NCBI RefSeq assembly: GCF_900215375.1
Contig: NZ_OBEF01000012.1
Location: 1 to 64,000 of the forward strand
DNA length: 64,000 nt
Reading direction: 5' to 3'
Source of the DNA: Enterobacter sp. CC120223-11
Lineage (GTDB): Bacteria > Pseudomonadota > Gammaproteobacteria > Enterobacterales > Enterobacteriaceae
Below are positions 30,756 through 44,441 of this stretch, in pieces. The notes below the pieces were generated by a model. It was not told the DNA's origin, did no database searches, and worked only from the letters and a program-made list of their open reading frames with translations. The translations under genes were made by a program, and so were the position numbers. The number at the start of each line of letters is the position of its first letter. Positions within the stretch are counted from its first letter, which is position 1.

Positions 30756-30840
30756 CTCCCTCTCCCCTCAGGGGAGAGGGCCGGGGTGAGGGGATAGCTG
30801 CCGACCCTCACCCTAGCCCTCTCCCTAAAAGGGAGAGGGG
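30756..30840. repeat. Inverted pair of CCCTCTCCC palindromes, malE-malF junction
   Basis: CCCTCTCCCCTCAGGGGAGAGG with CCGGGGTGAGGGG, then CCCTCACCCTAGCCCTCTCC with CTAAAAGGGAGAGGGG in the opposite sense. In E. coli this junction carries REP elements known to stabilise malE mRNA; here an unrelated palindrome family occupies the same place. Confidence 0.88.
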
Positions 30841-30849
30841 ATAAAAGCA

Positions 30850-34914
<4,065 letters not shown>

Positions 34915-34950
34915 GTTGAATTTGATTTAACCCACTGTTATGCCAAATAA

Positions 34951-34975
34951 AGAGGGGCGAAAGCCCCTCTGTTTT
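34951..34975 (+). terminator. lamB hairpin
   Basis: AGAGGGGC, loop GAAA, GCCCCTCT, then GTTTT. It lies between lamB and malM and could end most lamB transcripts, leaving malM weakly expressed by read-through. Confidence 0.85.
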
Positions 34976-35031
34976 AGACTCAGCGCGCTATTGCCTGGCT
35001 ACCGCTGAGCCCTGTCTTTGAGGTCAATAAA

Positions 35032-36006
35032 ATGAAAATGAACAAAAGTCTCATCGCGCTGTGCCTCTCCGCTGGTCTGTTGACAAGCGTACCGGCAGTC
35101 AGCTTCGCAGAAGTGAATTTCGTCCCGCAGAATACCTCTGCCGCACCGGCTATACCTGCGTCTGCCTTGCAGCAGCTAGTCTGGACGCCTGTCGATCAGT
35201 CTAAAACGCAAAACACCGATCTGTCCGGTGGTGGCCAACAGCTTAACGTAGCGGGAATTTCCGGCCCCGTAGCGGCATACAGCGTGCCTGCGAACATTGG
35301 CGAGCTGAACATCACGCTTACCAGTGAAGTGAATAAAGATGCACGTGTTTATGCACCAAACGTGCTGATTCTTGATCAAAACATGACGCCATCGGCGTAC
35401 TTCCCGAGCAGCTATTTTGCCTATCAGGAGCCGGGCGTCATGAGCGCCAATCGCCTGGAAGGCGTAATGCGTTTAACGCCTGCACTGGGTCAGCAGAAAA
35501 TTTATGTGCTGGTGTTTACCACTCCGAAGGATCTGCAGCAAACCACTCAGATGGTTGATCCTGCCAAAGCCTATGCCAAAGGTAACGGCAATGCGGTACC
35601 AGACATCCCGGATCCTATTGCGCGTCACGTTACTGACGGCACACTGAAACTGAAAGTCAAAACGAATTCCTCTTCCAGCATTCTTGTCGGGCCGTTGTTT
35701 GGCTCTTCCAGCCCAAGCCCGGTAATGGTCGGTAATACGACTGCTCCGGTCTACAGCGCTCCGGCAGCTGCCCCGGTTGCTGCCACCGCAGTCGCTGCGC
35801 CTGTTGCCGCTTCCGCGGCTGCGGCACCGGCGGCGAAGAGTGAGCCTGTTCTCAATGACACCGAAAGCTACTTCAATAATGCCATTAAGCAAGCCGTAAA
35901 TGAGGGCAACATCGACAAAGCCCTGAAGCTGTTAAACGAAGCCGAGCGCCTCGGTTCGACTTCTGCACGTTCCACCTTTATCAGTAGTGTAAAAGGCAAG
36001 GGGTGA
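35032..36006 (+). CDS. malM: Maltose operon periplasmic protein MalM
   Basis: 324 residues, longer than E. coli MalM (306), with a signal peptide ending VSFA near residue 26. The extra length is an Ala/Pro/Val-rich linker around residues 240-272 (APAAAPVAATAVAAPVAASA). The C-terminal part is helical (SYFNNAIKQAVNEGNIDKAL). The exact role is unknown; it is co-regulated with the maltose system and periplasmic. It ends the malK-lamB-malM operon. Confidence 0.93.
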   Translation: MKMNKSLIALCLSAGLLTSVPAVSFAEVNFVPQNTSAAPAIPASALQQLVWTPVDQSKTQNTDLSGGGQQLNVAGISGPVAAYSVPANIGELNITLTSEVNKDARVYAPNVLILDQNMTPSAYFPSSYFAYQEPGVMSANRLEGVMRLTPALGQQKIYVLVFTTPKDLQQTTQMVDPAKAYAKGNGNAVPDIPDPIARHVTDGTLKLKVKTNSSSSILVGPLFGSSSPSPVMVGNTTAPVYSAPAAAPVAATAVAAPVAASAAAAPAAKSEPVLNDTESYFNNAIKQAVNEGNIDKALKLLNEAERLGSTSARSTFISSVKGKG

Positions 36007-36045
36007 AAGTCTCCCCACATTGCTGATGTTTAGGCTATAGCCATT

Positions 36046-36075
36046 CGGTGCGTCCACTCGGGCGCACCGTTTTTT
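36046..36075 (+). terminator. malM terminator
   Basis: CGGTGCG and CGCACCG arms around TCCACTCGGG, followed by TTTTTT. Confidence 0.88.
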
Positions 36076-36195
36076 CTGTCGCAGCAGCCGGTATTGCATC
36101 GCTGTTGCGCAGAAGATCGTATATTCGCGTTTCTTCCTCCCCGCAGCGCTTTTCTAAGATACAATGCCGATAAGTTATGTATCGGAGAGTCTGGC

Positions 36196-36693
36196 ATGTC
36201 ACACCCTGCGCTGACGCAGCTGCGTGCGTTACGCTATTACACAACCCTTCCGGAACTCGACGCAGAGCTGCGCGACTGGCTGCTGCTGGAAGATTCCATG
36301 ACCAAACGCTTTGAGCAGCAGGGAAAACGCGTCACCGTGACGCTGGTCCGGGAAGATTTTGTCGGACAAGATGAGGTTGTTGAGGAGCTGGCGCTCCTGC
36401 CGAAAGAGCCGCGCTACTGGCTGCGTGAAATTTTACTCTGCGCCGATGGCGAACCCTGGCTTGCCGGGCGTACGGTGGTGCCTGAATCCACCCTCAACGG
36501 GCCGGAGCTTCAGCTTCAGCAGCTCGGCACCACGCCGCTGGGTCGCTATCTGTTTACCTCATCCACCTTAACCCGTGATTTTATTGAAGTCGGTAAAGAT
36601 GCAGAGCTGTGGGGGCGTCGTTCCCGCCTTCGCCTGAGCGGCAAGCCTCTGCTGTTAACCGAGCTGTTTTTACCTGCATCGCCGCTGTATTGA
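36196..36693 (+). CDS. ubiC: Chorismate lyase
   Basis: UbiC cleaves chorismate to 4-hydroxybenzoate and pyruvate, the first step of ubiquinone synthesis. The ATG at 36196 gives 165 residues, the E. coli length, beginning [15 protein letters not shown]. The upstream 34 codons of open frame are not family-like. Conserved blocks [36 protein letters not shown] and [17 protein letters not shown] are intact. ubiA follows 13 bases on. Confidence 0.96.
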   Translation: MSHPALTQLRALRYYTTLPELDAELRDWLLLEDSMTKRFEQQGKRVTVTLVREDFVGQDEVVEELALLPKEPRYWLREILLCADGEPWLAGRTVVPESTLNGPELQLQQLGTTPLGRYLFTSSTLTRDFIEVGKDAELWGRRSRLRLSGKPLLLTELFLPASPLY

Positions 36694-36706
36694 GAGGAAA
36701 AGAAGA

Positions 36707-37576
36707 ATGGAGTGGAGTCTGACGCAGCATAAGCTGCTGGCCTATCACCGCCTGATGCGAACCGACAAACCGATTGGCGCGCTGCTGCTGCTGTGGCCGA
36801 CGCTGTGGGCACTCTGGGTGGCGACCCCGGGCATTCCACCACTGTGGATTTTGCTGGTGTTTATCGCGGGCGTCTGGTCGATGCGCGCCGCGGGCTGCGT
36901 CGTCAACGACTATGCCGATCGCAAATTCGACGGCCACGTGAAGCGCACCGCCCATCGTCCGCTCCCGAGCGGCGACGTGAGTGAAAAAGAGGCGAGAATC
37001 GTCTTCTCCGTGCTGGTGCTGGTGTCGTTCCTGCTGGTGCTGACGCTCAACACCATGACCATTTTGCTGTCGGTCGTGGGCCTGGCGCTGGCGTGGGTTT
37101 ACCCGTTTATGAAGCGCTACACCCATCTGCCGCAGGTGGTGCTTGGCGCGGCATTCGGCTGGTCCATTCCGATGGCCTATGCCGCCGTGAGCGAAGCGCT
37201 GCCGCTCAGCTGCTGGCTGATGTTCATCGCCAATATCTGCTGGGCCGTGGCCTACGACACACAGTATGCAATGGTCGATAGGGATGATGATTTAAAAATC
37301 GGCGTGAAATCGACGGCCATTCTGTTTGGTAAAAACGACAAGCTGATCATCGGCATATTGCAGGTGATGACCCTGGCGCTGATGGCCGCAGTGGGCTGGC
37401 TGAGCGGGCTGCACTGGGAGTTTTACTGGTCGATTTTCATCGCCGGGGCGCTGTTTATTTACCAGCAGAAGCTGATCAAAGACCGCGAACGCGACGCCTG
37501 CTTTAAGGCGTTCTTAAACAATAACTACGTCGGACTGGTGCTGTTCATCGGGCTGGCGATGAGTTATCTGCTCTGA
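36707..37576 (+). CDS. ubiA: 4-hydroxybenzoate octaprenyltransferase
   Basis: UbiA attaches the polyprenyl tail to 4-hydroxybenzoate in the inner membrane. The 289 residues have eight to nine membrane segments and the two Asp-rich Mg-binding motifs: [15 protein letters not shown] and [13 protein letters not shown]. It is in an operon with ubiC; TGAGAGGAAAAG precedes the ATG. Confidence 0.97.
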   Translation: MEWSLTQHKLLAYHRLMRTDKPIGALLLLWPTLWALWVATPGIPPLWILLVFIAGVWSMRAAGCVVNDYADRKFDGHVKRTAHRPLPSGDVSEKEARIVFSVLVLVSFLLVLTLNTMTILLSVVGLALAWVYPFMKRYTHLPQVVLGAAFGWSIPMAYAAVSEALPLSCWLMFIANICWAVAYDTQYAMVDRDDDLKIGVKSTAILFGKNDKLIIGILQVMTLALMAAVGWLSGLHWEFYWSIFIAGALFIYQQKLIKDRERDACFKAFLNNNYVGLVLFIGLAMSYLL

Positions 37577-37584
37577 TGCATCGG

Positions 37585-37614
37585 GCCCGGGGAAATCGCC
37601 CGGGCTTATCTTTT
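37585..37614 (+). terminator. ubiA terminator
   Basis: GCCCGGG, loop GAAATCG, CCCGGGC, then TTATCTTTT; moderate T tract between the convergent genes ubiA and the acetyltransferase. Confidence 0.7.
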
Positions 37615-37620
37615 CGGCAC

Positions 37621-38229
37621 TCACAGCTTTCCTTCGGCAATGGTCCTCTCGCGGAAGTAAAACTCTTTGTCTCTGTCTCCAACGGGACGAAGCACTTTAC
37701 AAGGCACGCCTGCGGCAACCACATTGGCAGGAATATCACGGGTGACGACGCTGCCCGAACCAATCACGCTGTTATCGCCAATCGTCACGCCCGGGTTTAT
37801 CACCGCACGGCTGCCTATCCAGACGTTGTTCCCGATGGTCACGGGGAAAGCATATTTCTGTCCGGTATTTCTTAATTCGGCATCTATGGGGTGGCCGGTG
37901 ACGGTGATAGTGACGTTCGGGCCGATGAACACGTCATTGCCGAAGGTGACCTGACAGTCATCGATGATGGTCAGGTTAAAATTGGCGTAGAAATTATCCC
38001 CTAACGTAATATGACTGCCGTAGGCGAAATGGACGGGCGGCTCTATCCACGGGTTTTTGCCCACTTTGCCGAACATTTCCTGAAGCAGGCTAATCCTTCT
38101 GGCTTCCTCTGATGGCCGGGTGTGGTTGAAGTCGTGCATCAACTCTTTACCGCGCAGCCTCTCTTCGGGCAGGCCTTCACACATATCCGTAAACAGCTGT
38201 CCTTTGGTCATGCGTTCTCTCATCGACAT
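37621..38229 (-). CDS. LacA/Maa-type sugar O-acetyltransferase
   Basis: From the ATG at 38229 the protein has 202 residues, like E. coli LacA (203); GGAGAG lies six bases upstream, and the frame extends further without a better start. It begins MSMRERMTKGQLFTDMCEGL and has the Maa domain (about 5-60), then left-handed beta-helix hexapeptide repeats (about 70-185: ITLGDNFYANFNLTI, VFIGPNVTITVTGHP, VTIGNNVWIGSRAVI). The His of TGHP is the catalytic base in LacA. The enzyme should acetylate a sugar or glycoside hydroxyl using acetyl-CoA. No lacZ or lacY is adjacent. It is not between ubiA and plsB in E. coli K-12. Confidence 0.85.
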   Translation of the reverse strand: MSMRERMTKGQLFTDMCEGLPEERLRGKELMHDFNHTRPSEEARRISLLQEMFGKVGKNPWIEPPVHFAYGSHITLGDNFYANFNLTIIDDCQVTFGNDVFIGPNVTITVTGHPIDAELRNTGQKYAFPVTIGNNVWIGSRAVINPGVTIGDNSVIGSGSVVTRDIPANVVAAGVPCKVLRPVGDRDKEFYFRERTIAEGKL

Positions 38230-38305
38230 GCGGCTCTCCGGGCTCCTGAAAAGAATGTGCTTCTTTATGGCAAAACTTGTCCCGAAAAGGCAAGTAGCCA
38301 GACGC

Positions 38306-38335
38306 AAAAAAGCCGGGATTCCCCGGCTTTTTTAT
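38306..38335 (-). terminator. plsB terminator (two-way hairpin)
   Basis: AAAAAAGCCGGG and CCCGGCTTTTTT form a strong stem with A and T tracts on both sides. It ends plsB and shields the upstream side of the acetyltransferase gene. Confidence 0.9.
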
Positions 38336-38346
38336 TGCGTTTTCTG

Positions 38347-40767
38347 TCAGTTATCCTGACTGGCGCTTTCAATCGTCAGTCGAACATCCGAGGTGATGAG
38401 CTCCGCCAGCATCTGGTAGATTTTCATCGTCTCAGCAGGTTCGGCATCGCCGGTATCGCTGATGTAGCCTTCGTCGCGGAGCGTCAGCACCAGGGTACTG
38501 AACACGGCTTTGTCGAAGAACTCCGGTGCGTTAATGCCGTGCAGCACCGACAGACGCTGAGCCAGGGTGCGGCTCTCTTTTTCCAGCGTGCTGCGGTTGA
38601 TGGACGGGTTGGCGCTCAGCAGCCAGAAGGTGATGGCATAGCGTTGCAGCGTTTCACGTGCACCGGCGGCCAGAAGCTGCAGCGTGCGGGAGTGAGACGG
38701 GTTCACGCGAACGTCGTCATTGTCGATAGCGACCAGCGACTGACGTTGCATTTCTGCCAGCAACTGGTCAATCACGCCCGCCAGCTCGGCTTTTTCCCAG
38801 CGCAGGAACAGCTCGGCCTTCAGCATCGGGTAGAGCGCTTCGACGTGATGCACCAGCGCTTCGCGGGAGATTTTGCGATGCTGAGTGATAATGGCGGCCA
38901 GCAGCGACGGAATCATCAGCATATGCGTGATGTTGTTGCGATAGTAGGTCATCAGCACCGCCTGCTCGCGCGGCAGAATGATGATGTCGCCGATGGTGTC
39001 TTTCTCGACCTCAAACTTGTTCATCTGCAACGCGTGATCGATAAGATCGCTGGCGCTCACTGTCGGCACCGTTGCATCCGGCGAATACGGCACGTTGCGC
39101 ATCAGCTGCAGGTAACACTCAAGCTGTTCGGTCAGCTGTTCGCGCGTTAAGGAGCGCTGACGCGATGCCAGCAGCGCGGTACAGCACAGGTTCATGGCAT
39201 TCGCCGCGCCTGCGTTGTTAATACGCACCATCAGGTCTTCGGCGATGTTGTTCACCGTTGGCGTCAGCCAGGCCGGACGAATGGACTCAATCGGGTCGAT
39301 AGACTCGCGCCATTCAGGCACGTGCTGGTTCAGGTAAGTCATCAGCGGCATCGGTTCGCCGAAGTTGACGTAGCCCTGGCCGAGATTGCGCAGCTTGCTC
39401 AGGCCTTTCAGCATCTGCGGCAGGTTCTCTTTCTCTTTCGTCGCGCCACGCAGCTCTTTGGCGTAGGTGCCCACTTCCATCACGTGCTCGTAGCCAATGT
39501 AGATAGGCACCAGCGTGATAGGACGGGTGCCGCCGCGCAGCATGGCCTGAATGGTCATCGACAGGGTGCCGGTTTTTGGATCCAGCAAACGACCGGTGCG
39601 AGAGCGCCCGCCTTCCACAAAGTATTCAACGGAATAGCCACGGCTGAACAGCTCGCCGAGGTATTCGCGGAACACCGTAGAGTAGAGCTTGTTGCCCTTG
39701 AAGGTACGACGAATAAAGAACGCACCCAGGCGGCGGAAAATCGGGCCCGCTGGCCAGAAGTTCAGGTTGATGCCCGCGGCGATGTGCGGCGGAACCAGGC
39801 CCTGGTGGTAAAGCACGTAGGACAGCAGCATATAGTCCATGTGGCTGCGGTGGCAGGGCACATAGACGATTTCGTGACCGTCGTGGGCCAGCTGGCGCAC
39901 GCGCTCGGCGTTATTGACGTTGATGCCCTGATACAACCGGTTCCAGGTGAAGCCGAGCACGCGGTCGGTCAGGCGAATCATTTCATACGAGAAGTTGGCC
40001 GCAATCTCTTCCATCAGCGCGATGGCGTTCTGCTGGGCTTTCTCGTGGGAAATTTTCTTGCTGCGCGCTTCGTCTTCCACCGCGCGGGCAATCGCTTTGG
40101 ATGCCAGCAGCTTGTTGAAGAGATCCTGGCGTGCAGGCAGACGTGGGCCAACGGCAGCCAGACGCTGACGCGCAAAGTGGGTACGCGCCACGCGGGCCAG
40201 TTTCTGGGCGATAATCTTATCGGTGCCGTGTTCTGTGGCCATGCGGCGCAGTGACACGGAAGGCGAGAAGCGCACAAAGCTGTCGCGACCAAGCCAGGTG
40301 ACGGCAAAGAACTTCTGGAAGCCGTTCATCATGCGCAGCGGCGGGTTGGTGTCGCCTTTTTCGCGACCCGGAGAGCGGCCAAACATGACCGAAACCGGTA
40401 CCATCTGCACATCGAGATCCGGATTGCTGCGGTGCAGGTCCAGATAGTTGTGGAACAGCTTGATCGACTCTTCTTTTGGCGTGTAATAGGTGAACGCGCG
40501 CGGCCCGCCGTGAATGAACACGTAGCGCGGCAGCACGGTACCGTCGATTTCCAGCGGCTCCAGCGGGTCCGGGAGATCGTGCGCCAGACACTGGGCGCGT
40601 AAAGTCAGCAGATCTGCCTTCGAGTTATACGGCAGAACGTACATAATAGGACGTGACGTATCGAGTCCCAGTTCCTGGGCAGGTTCTGCCGGAATGGACT
40701 TACTTTTTACCAGTACGCTTAATGGTAAATTCAGTAATTTATAGTAAATTCGTGGCCAGCCAGACAT
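38347..40767 (-). CDS. plsB: Glycerol-3-phosphate 1-O-acyltransferase
   Basis: PlsB acylates position 1 of glycerol 3-phosphate with acyl-ACP or acyl-CoA, the first step of phospholipid synthesis, at the inner membrane. The 806 residues (E. coli 807) include the HX4D acyltransferase motif in [37 protein letters not shown], and [17 protein letters not shown] for glycerol-phosphate binding. It is divergent from dgkA across 129 bases, the E. coli arrangement. Confidence 0.97.
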   Translation of the reverse strand: MSGWPRIYYKLLNLPLSVLVKSKSIPAEPAQELGLDTSRPIMYVLPYNSKADLLTLRAQCLAHDLPDPLEPLEIDGTVLPRYVFIHGGPRAFTYYTPKEESIKLFHNYLDLHRSNPDLDVQMVPVSVMFGRSPGREKGDTNPPLRMMNGFQKFFAVTWLGRDSFVRFSPSVSLRRMATEHGTDKIIAQKLARVARTHFARQRLAAVGPRLPARQDLFNKLLASKAIARAVEDEARSKKISHEKAQQNAIALMEEIAANFSYEMIRLTDRVLGFTWNRLYQGINVNNAERVRQLAHDGHEIVYVPCHRSHMDYMLLSYVLYHQGLVPPHIAAGINLNFWPAGPIFRRLGAFFIRRTFKGNKLYSTVFREYLGELFSRGYSVEYFVEGGRSRTGRLLDPKTGTLSMTIQAMLRGGTRPITLVPIYIGYEHVMEVGTYAKELRGATKEKENLPQMLKGLSKLRNLGQGYVNFGEPMPLMTYLNQHVPEWRESIDPIESIRPAWLTPTVNNIAEDLMVRINNAGAANAMNLCCTALLASRQRSLTREQLTEQLECYLQLMRNVPYSPDATVPTVSASDLIDHALQMNKFEVEKDTIGDIIILPREQAVLMTYYRNNITHMLMIPSLLAAIITQHRKISREALVHHVEALYPMLKAELFLRWEKAELAGVIDQLLAEMQRQSLVAIDNDDVRVNPSHSRTLQLLAAGARETLQRYAITFWLLSANPSINRSTLEKESRTLAQRLSVLHGINAPEFFDKAVFSTLVLTLRDEGYISDTGDAEPAETMKIYQMLAELITSDVRLTIESASQDN

Positions 40768-40896
40768 AAACGATGTAAAGCCTCTGGTTAATCATGCAAA
40801 TGCGCCGCAAGGATAACAGAAAGTGCACAGAATATCTGTTCTGGTACGCCCGGCGCGCAGTGACATTGACGCTAAATAATGTAAAAGGTTCTTTTG

Positions 40897-41265
40897 ATGG
40901 CTAATGATACCACCGGGCTCACCCGAATCGTTAAAGCAGCAGGCTATTCCTGGAAAGGTTTTCGTGCCGCGTGGCAAAACGAAGCGGCTTTCCGCCAGGA
41001 GGGCACCGTCGCTATTATCGCGGTGATCCTTGCCTGCTGGCTGGATGTGGATGCCATCACCCGTGTACTGCTGATTGGCTCAGTCCTTCTGGTGATGATA
41101 GTGGAAATTTTAAACAGCGCGATTGAGGCGGTGGTCGATCGCATCGGCACCGAACGCCACGAGCTGTCCGGGCGCGCCAAAGATATGGGGTCTGCCGCAG
41201 TGCTGCTGTCGATTTTCGTTGCGGTCATCACCTGGGCGACGCTGCTGTGGTCACATTTCCGATAA
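40897..41265 (+). CDS. dgkA: Diacylglycerol kinase
   Basis: DgkA phosphorylates diacylglycerol to phosphatidic acid, recycling lipid left from membrane-derived oligosaccharide synthesis. The ATG at 40897 gives 122 residues, the E. coli length, with an amphipathic N-terminus and three membrane helices. EILNSAIEAVVDRIG carries the catalytic glutamates and asparagine of this small family. A TTG one codon earlier is unlikely. It is followed by lexA. Confidence 0.96.
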   Translation: MANDTTGLTRIVKAAGYSWKGFRAAWQNEAAFRQEGTVAIIAVILACWLDVDAITRVLLIGSVLLVMIVEILNSAIEAVVDRIGTERHELSGRAKDMGSAAVLLSIFVAVITWATLLWSHFR

Positions 41266-41329
41266 CGCCCGCAGAATGAGGCAAATGTCTGGTTTTTTGT
41301 GCGTTTAGCGGTTCCAAAATCGCCATTGA

Positions 41330-41366
41330 CTGTATATACTCACAGCATAACTGTATATACACCCAG
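41330..41366 (+). promoter_or_regulatory. Two LexA (SOS) boxes of lexA
   Basis: CTGTATATACTCACAG at 41330-41345 and CTGTATATACACCCAG at 41351-41366, both CTG-N10-CAG, end 8 bases before the lexA start codon. TTGACTG at the left edge is the -35 element. The pair matches the E. coli lexA operators, giving autorepression. Confidence 0.97.
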
Positions 41367-41374
41367 GGGGCGGA

Positions 41375-41983
41375 ATGAAAGCGTTAACGACCAGGCAGCA
41401 AGAGGTGTTCGATCTTATCCGGGATCACATCAGCCAGACGGGCATGCCACCAACGCGTGCGGAAATTGCGCAGCGCCTGGGGTTCAAGTCACCGAACGCG
41501 GCTGAAGAGCATCTGAAAGCGCTGGCGCGTAAAGGCGCGATCGAGATTGTCTCCGGTGCTTCTCGCGGTATTCGTCTGCTGGTTGAAGAAGAGTCCGGCA
41601 TCCCGCTGATTGGCCGCGTAGCGGCAGGCGAACCACTGCTGGCACAGCAGCATATTGAAGGCCATTATCAGGTCGATCCGTCCATGTTTAAACCGAGCGC
41701 CGATTTCCTCCTACGCGTCAGCGGTATGTCGATGCGTGACATCGGTATTCTGGATGGCGATCTGCTGGCGGTGCACAAAACCCAGGACGTGCGTAACGGC
41801 CAGGTTGTCGTGGCGCGCATCGACGATGAAGTCACGGTGAAGCGCCTGAAAAAGCAGGGCAGCACCGTTGAGCTGCTGCCTGAGAACAGCGAGTTTTCCC
41901 CGATTGTGGTGAATCTGCGCGAGCAGAGCTTCTCCATCGAAGGGCTGGCGGTCGGCGTGATCCGCAACGGCGAATGGCTGTAA
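41375..41983 (+). CDS. lexA: SOS repressor LexA
   Basis: 202 residues as in E. coli. The winged HTH lies in residues 1-69 ([20 protein letters not shown]), the self-cleavage site is Ala84-Gly85 (RVAAGEP), and the catalytic dyad is Ser119 (SGMSM) and Lys156 (VTVKRLKK). RecA filaments trigger cleavage and induce the SOS genes. In this window SOS boxes also precede uvrA/ssb. AGGGGGCGG precedes the ATG. Confidence 0.98.
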   Translation: MKALTTRQQEVFDLIRDHISQTGMPPTRAEIAQRLGFKSPNAAEEHLKALARKGAIEIVSGASRGIRLLVEEESGIPLIGRVAAGEPLLAQQHIEGHYQVDPSMFKPSADFLLRVSGMSMRDIGILDGDLLAVHKTQDVRNGQVVVARIDDEVTVKRLKKQGSTVELLPENSEFSPIVVNLREQSFSIEGLAVGVIRNGEWL

Positions 41984-42012
41984 TGCCTTCGGCGTAGTCC
42001 CATCAAGTTTTC

Positions 42013-42040
42013 AGTGGCGCTGTTCAGGCGCCACTTCTCT
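42013..42040 (+). terminator. Hairpin between lexA and dinF
   Basis: AGTGGCGC, loop TGTTCAG, GCGCCACT, then TCTCTCT. It is a partial terminator; read-through would place dinF under LexA control as in E. coli. Confidence 0.65.
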
Positions 42041-42067
42041 CTACCAACGCATTATCACAGGTTTTTC

Positions 42068-43387
42068 ATGTCGCTCTTCACCGCTGCAGACAAAGCATTG
42101 TGGCGTCTTGCGCTGCCAATGATTTTCTCCAACATCACCGTCCCGCTGCTTGGGCTGGTAGATACAGCCGTGATCGGCCATCTCGACAGCCCCGTTTACC
42201 TCGGCGGCGTGGCGGTCGGCTCCATGGCGACCAGTTTCCTGTTTATGCTGCTGCTTTTCCTGCGTATGAGCACCACCGGCCTCACCGCTCAGGCCTATGG
42301 CGCCAAAGACCCTGTTCGTCTGGCGCGGGCGCTGGTGCAGCCGCTGCTGCTGGCTCTCGGCGCGGGCCTTGCCATCGTGCTATTGCGTACGCCGCTTATC
42401 GATCTTGCGCTGCACATTGTCGGCGGTAGCGATGCGGTGCTCGAACAGGCGCGACGTTTCCTCTCAATTCGCTGGCTGAGCGCGCCCGCCTCGCTGGCAA
42501 ACCTGGTGCTGCTGGGCTGGCTGCTTGGCGTGCAGTATGCGCGTGCGCCAGTGATTCTGCTGGTTGTCGGTAACGTGCTGAATATCGTGCTCGATTTGTG
42601 GCTGGTAATGGGCCTGCATATGAACGTGCAGGGCGCGGCGCTGGCTACGGTGTGTGCCGAATACGCCACTTTCTTCATCGGCCTGCTGATGGTGCGGCGT
42701 GTGCTGCACCTGCGGGGGATTTCCCTGGCGCAACTGAAAGACGCCTGGCGCGGCAATATTCGCCGCCTGCTGGCGCTGAACCGCGACATCATGCTGCGCT
42801 CGCTGTTGCTGCAGCTCTGCTTTGGCGCGTTGACGATCTATGGCGCAAGGCTTGGCAGCGATATTGTGGCCGTCAACGCCGTGCTGATGACGATGCTCAC
42901 CTTCACGGCCTACGCGCTGGACGGCTTTGCCTATGCGGTAGAGGCACATTCCGGGCAAGCATTTGGTGCGAAGGATGACAGCCAGCTGCTGCACGTCTGG
43001 AAAGCGGCCTGTCGGCAGTCCGGGCTGGTGGCGCTGGCCTTTGCGTTGATCTACGCCCTCGCCGGGGAACATATCGTTGCCATGCTGACGTCCATTCCTT
43101 CGTTAAGGGAGCTGGCTGACCGCTACGTTATCTGGCAGGTCGTTTTACCGGTGATTGGCGTGTGGTGCTATCTGTTGGACGGCATGTTTATCGGCGCGAC
43201 GCGCGGGGCGGAAATGCGTAACAGCATGGCGGTCGCGGCGGCAGGTTTCGCTGTTACGCTGCTGAGCGTGCCCGTTCTTGGTAACCATGGCCTGTGGCTG
43301 TCGCTGGCGGTGTTCCTTGGGCTTCGCGGCCTGTCGCTGGCGTGGATCTGGCGGCGTCACTGGCAGCACGGCACCTGGTTTTCGTAG
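42068..43387 (+). CDS. dinF: MATE family efflux protein DinF
   Basis: From the ATG at 42068 (MSLFTAADKALWRLALPMIF) the protein has 439 residues with 12 membrane segments in two homologous halves, the MATE fold. FSNITVPLLGLVDTAVIGHL and GLTAQAYGAKD are typical. DinF is damage-inducible in E. coli through the lexA promoter and is linked to oxidative and bile-salt tolerance. The longer frame to 42014 overlaps the lexA hairpin and is unlikely. The start has only a weak ribosome site (CACAGG). Confidence 0.93.
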   Translation: MSLFTAADKALWRLALPMIFSNITVPLLGLVDTAVIGHLDSPVYLGGVAVGSMATSFLFMLLLFLRMSTTGLTAQAYGAKDPVRLARALVQPLLLALGAGLAIVLLRTPLIDLALHIVGGSDAVLEQARRFLSIRWLSAPASLANLVLLGWLLGVQYARAPVILLVVGNVLNIVLDLWLVMGLHMNVQGAALATVCAEYATFFIGLLMVRRVLHLRGISLAQLKDAWRGNIRRLLALNRDIMLRSLLLQLCFGALTIYGARLGSDIVAVNAVLMTMLTFTAYALDGFAYAVEAHSGQAFGAKDDSQLLHVWKAACRQSGLVALAFALIYALAGEHIVAMLTSIPSLRELADRYVIWQVVLPVIGVWCYLLDGMFIGATRGAEMRNSMAVAAAGFAVTLLSVPVLGNHGLWLSLAVFLGLRGLSLAWIWRRHWQHGTWFS

Positions 43388-43533
43388 GGATTTTATTTCT
43401 CCAGATGGTTAAAGATTCTGAATAATTCCTGAAAGGCAAAATCCTTACCTATACTGAATCTCACGTCCAGCAGAAACAGGTATTACGGACGACGTTATTT
43501 CACTCTGCTCCACCGAACGATGAGGAAAGTATT

Positions 43534-43743
43534 ATGAATAAAGACGAAATCGGCGGTAACTGGAAACAGCTCAAAGGTAAAGTGAAAGAGAAATGGGGTA
43601 AGCTCACCGATGATGACTTCACCGTCATCGAAGGTAAGCGCGACCAGCTGGTCGGGAAAATCCAGGAGCGTTACGGATACGCGAAAGATCAGGCCGAGAA
43701 AGAGGTCAAAGACTGGGAAACCCGCAACGATTACCGCTGGTAA
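43534..43743 (+). CDS. yjbJ: CsbD-family stress protein YjbJ
   Basis: 69-residue hydrophilic helical protein: GGNWKQLKGKVKEKWGKLTDDD is the CsbD signature. E. coli YjbJ is abundant, RpoS-linked and of unknown function. ATGAGGAAAG precedes the ATG. It is a single-gene unit followed by a hairpin shared with zur. Confidence 0.95.
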   Translation: MNKDEIGGNWKQLKGKVKEKWGKLTDDDFTVIEGKRDQLVGKIQERYGYAKDQAEKEVKDWETRNDYRW

Positions 43744-43784
43744 CCGAAAGCACTACCCGTGCGTACAAGGAAGTACAACCCTCA

Positions 43785-43810
43785 GGGCGGCTCAGAGCCG
43801 CCCGCTCTTA
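43785..43810. terminator. yjbJ/zur hairpin
   Basis: GGGCGGCT, loop CAG, AGCCGCCC, then GCTCTTATTT, between the convergent genes yjbJ and zur. The T tract on the yjbJ side is imperfect and overlaps the zur stop. Confidence 0.7.
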
Positions 43811-44329
43811 TTTCTGGCCCGGCTTTCTTTTAATCTGAATCGTATGATCGTGGCCGCAGCAGTCCTGCGTGCGGCAGGACTCCACTTCTACACATGCAGA
43901 GCACAACCCGTGCGCTTCAATCACATTATGACGCAGCGCAAACCCCATCCGGGCCGACAGCGTATGCATGATATCTTCCACGCCGTCCGCCGCTTCTTCC
44001 TTCACCACGCCACAGCGATCGCAGATAAACATCGCCGAAGTATGCGAGGGTTTATCAAAGAGATGGCAGAGCACGTAACTGTTGGTGGACTCTACTTTAT
44101 GCACGAACCCCTGCTCGAGTAAGAATTCCAGCGCGCGGTAGACGGTCGGCGGTTTCGCCTGCGGTTCGCTGATTTTGAGCAAATCCAGCAGGTCATAAGC
44201 GCTGATAGCGCCCTGTTGCAGGGTCATCAGGCGTAAGACTTCGAGGCGCTGAGGGGTCAGACGAACGCCACGTTGGGTACAGAGCTTTTCGGCCTGCACG
44301 AGCATGTCTTGTGGAGTGGTCTTGTCCAT
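43808..44329 (-). CDS. zur: Zinc uptake regulator Zur
   Basis: Fur-family zinc-sensing repressor, 173 residues (E. coli 171). The winged helix is in residues about 10-85 (GVRLTPQRLEVLRLM, KPPTVYRALEFLLEQGFVHK). Zinc ligands are kept: Cys88 (VLCH), Cys103 and Cys106 (CDRC), Cys143 and Cys146 (CSAC). With zinc it represses znuABC and others. Divergent from the cupin gene; no convincing Zur box was seen in the gap. Confidence 0.96.
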   Translation of the reverse strand: MDKTTPQDMLVQAEKLCTQRGVRLTPQRLEVLRLMTLQQGAISAYDLLDLLKISEPQAKPPTVYRALEFLLEQGFVHKVESTNSYVLCHLFDKPSHTSAMFICDRCGVVKEEAADGVEDIMHTLSARMGFALRHNVIEAHGLCSACVEVESCRTQDCCGHDHTIQIKRKPGQK

Positions 44330-44441
44330 AGGCGCCTCGGATCGGGTATGAAGTAAACGCCTACTTTACCATGTTATGACTGAAACACCGATATCTCCCC
44401 GAGTGTGCTATACCTGACGCGTAACCTTCTGAGGAAACACG

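Noticed and set aside
44330..44441. TGTTATGACTGAAACA in the zur-cupin gap as a Zur box
   Set aside because: Symmetry and spacing do not match the Zur consensus well enough to claim it.
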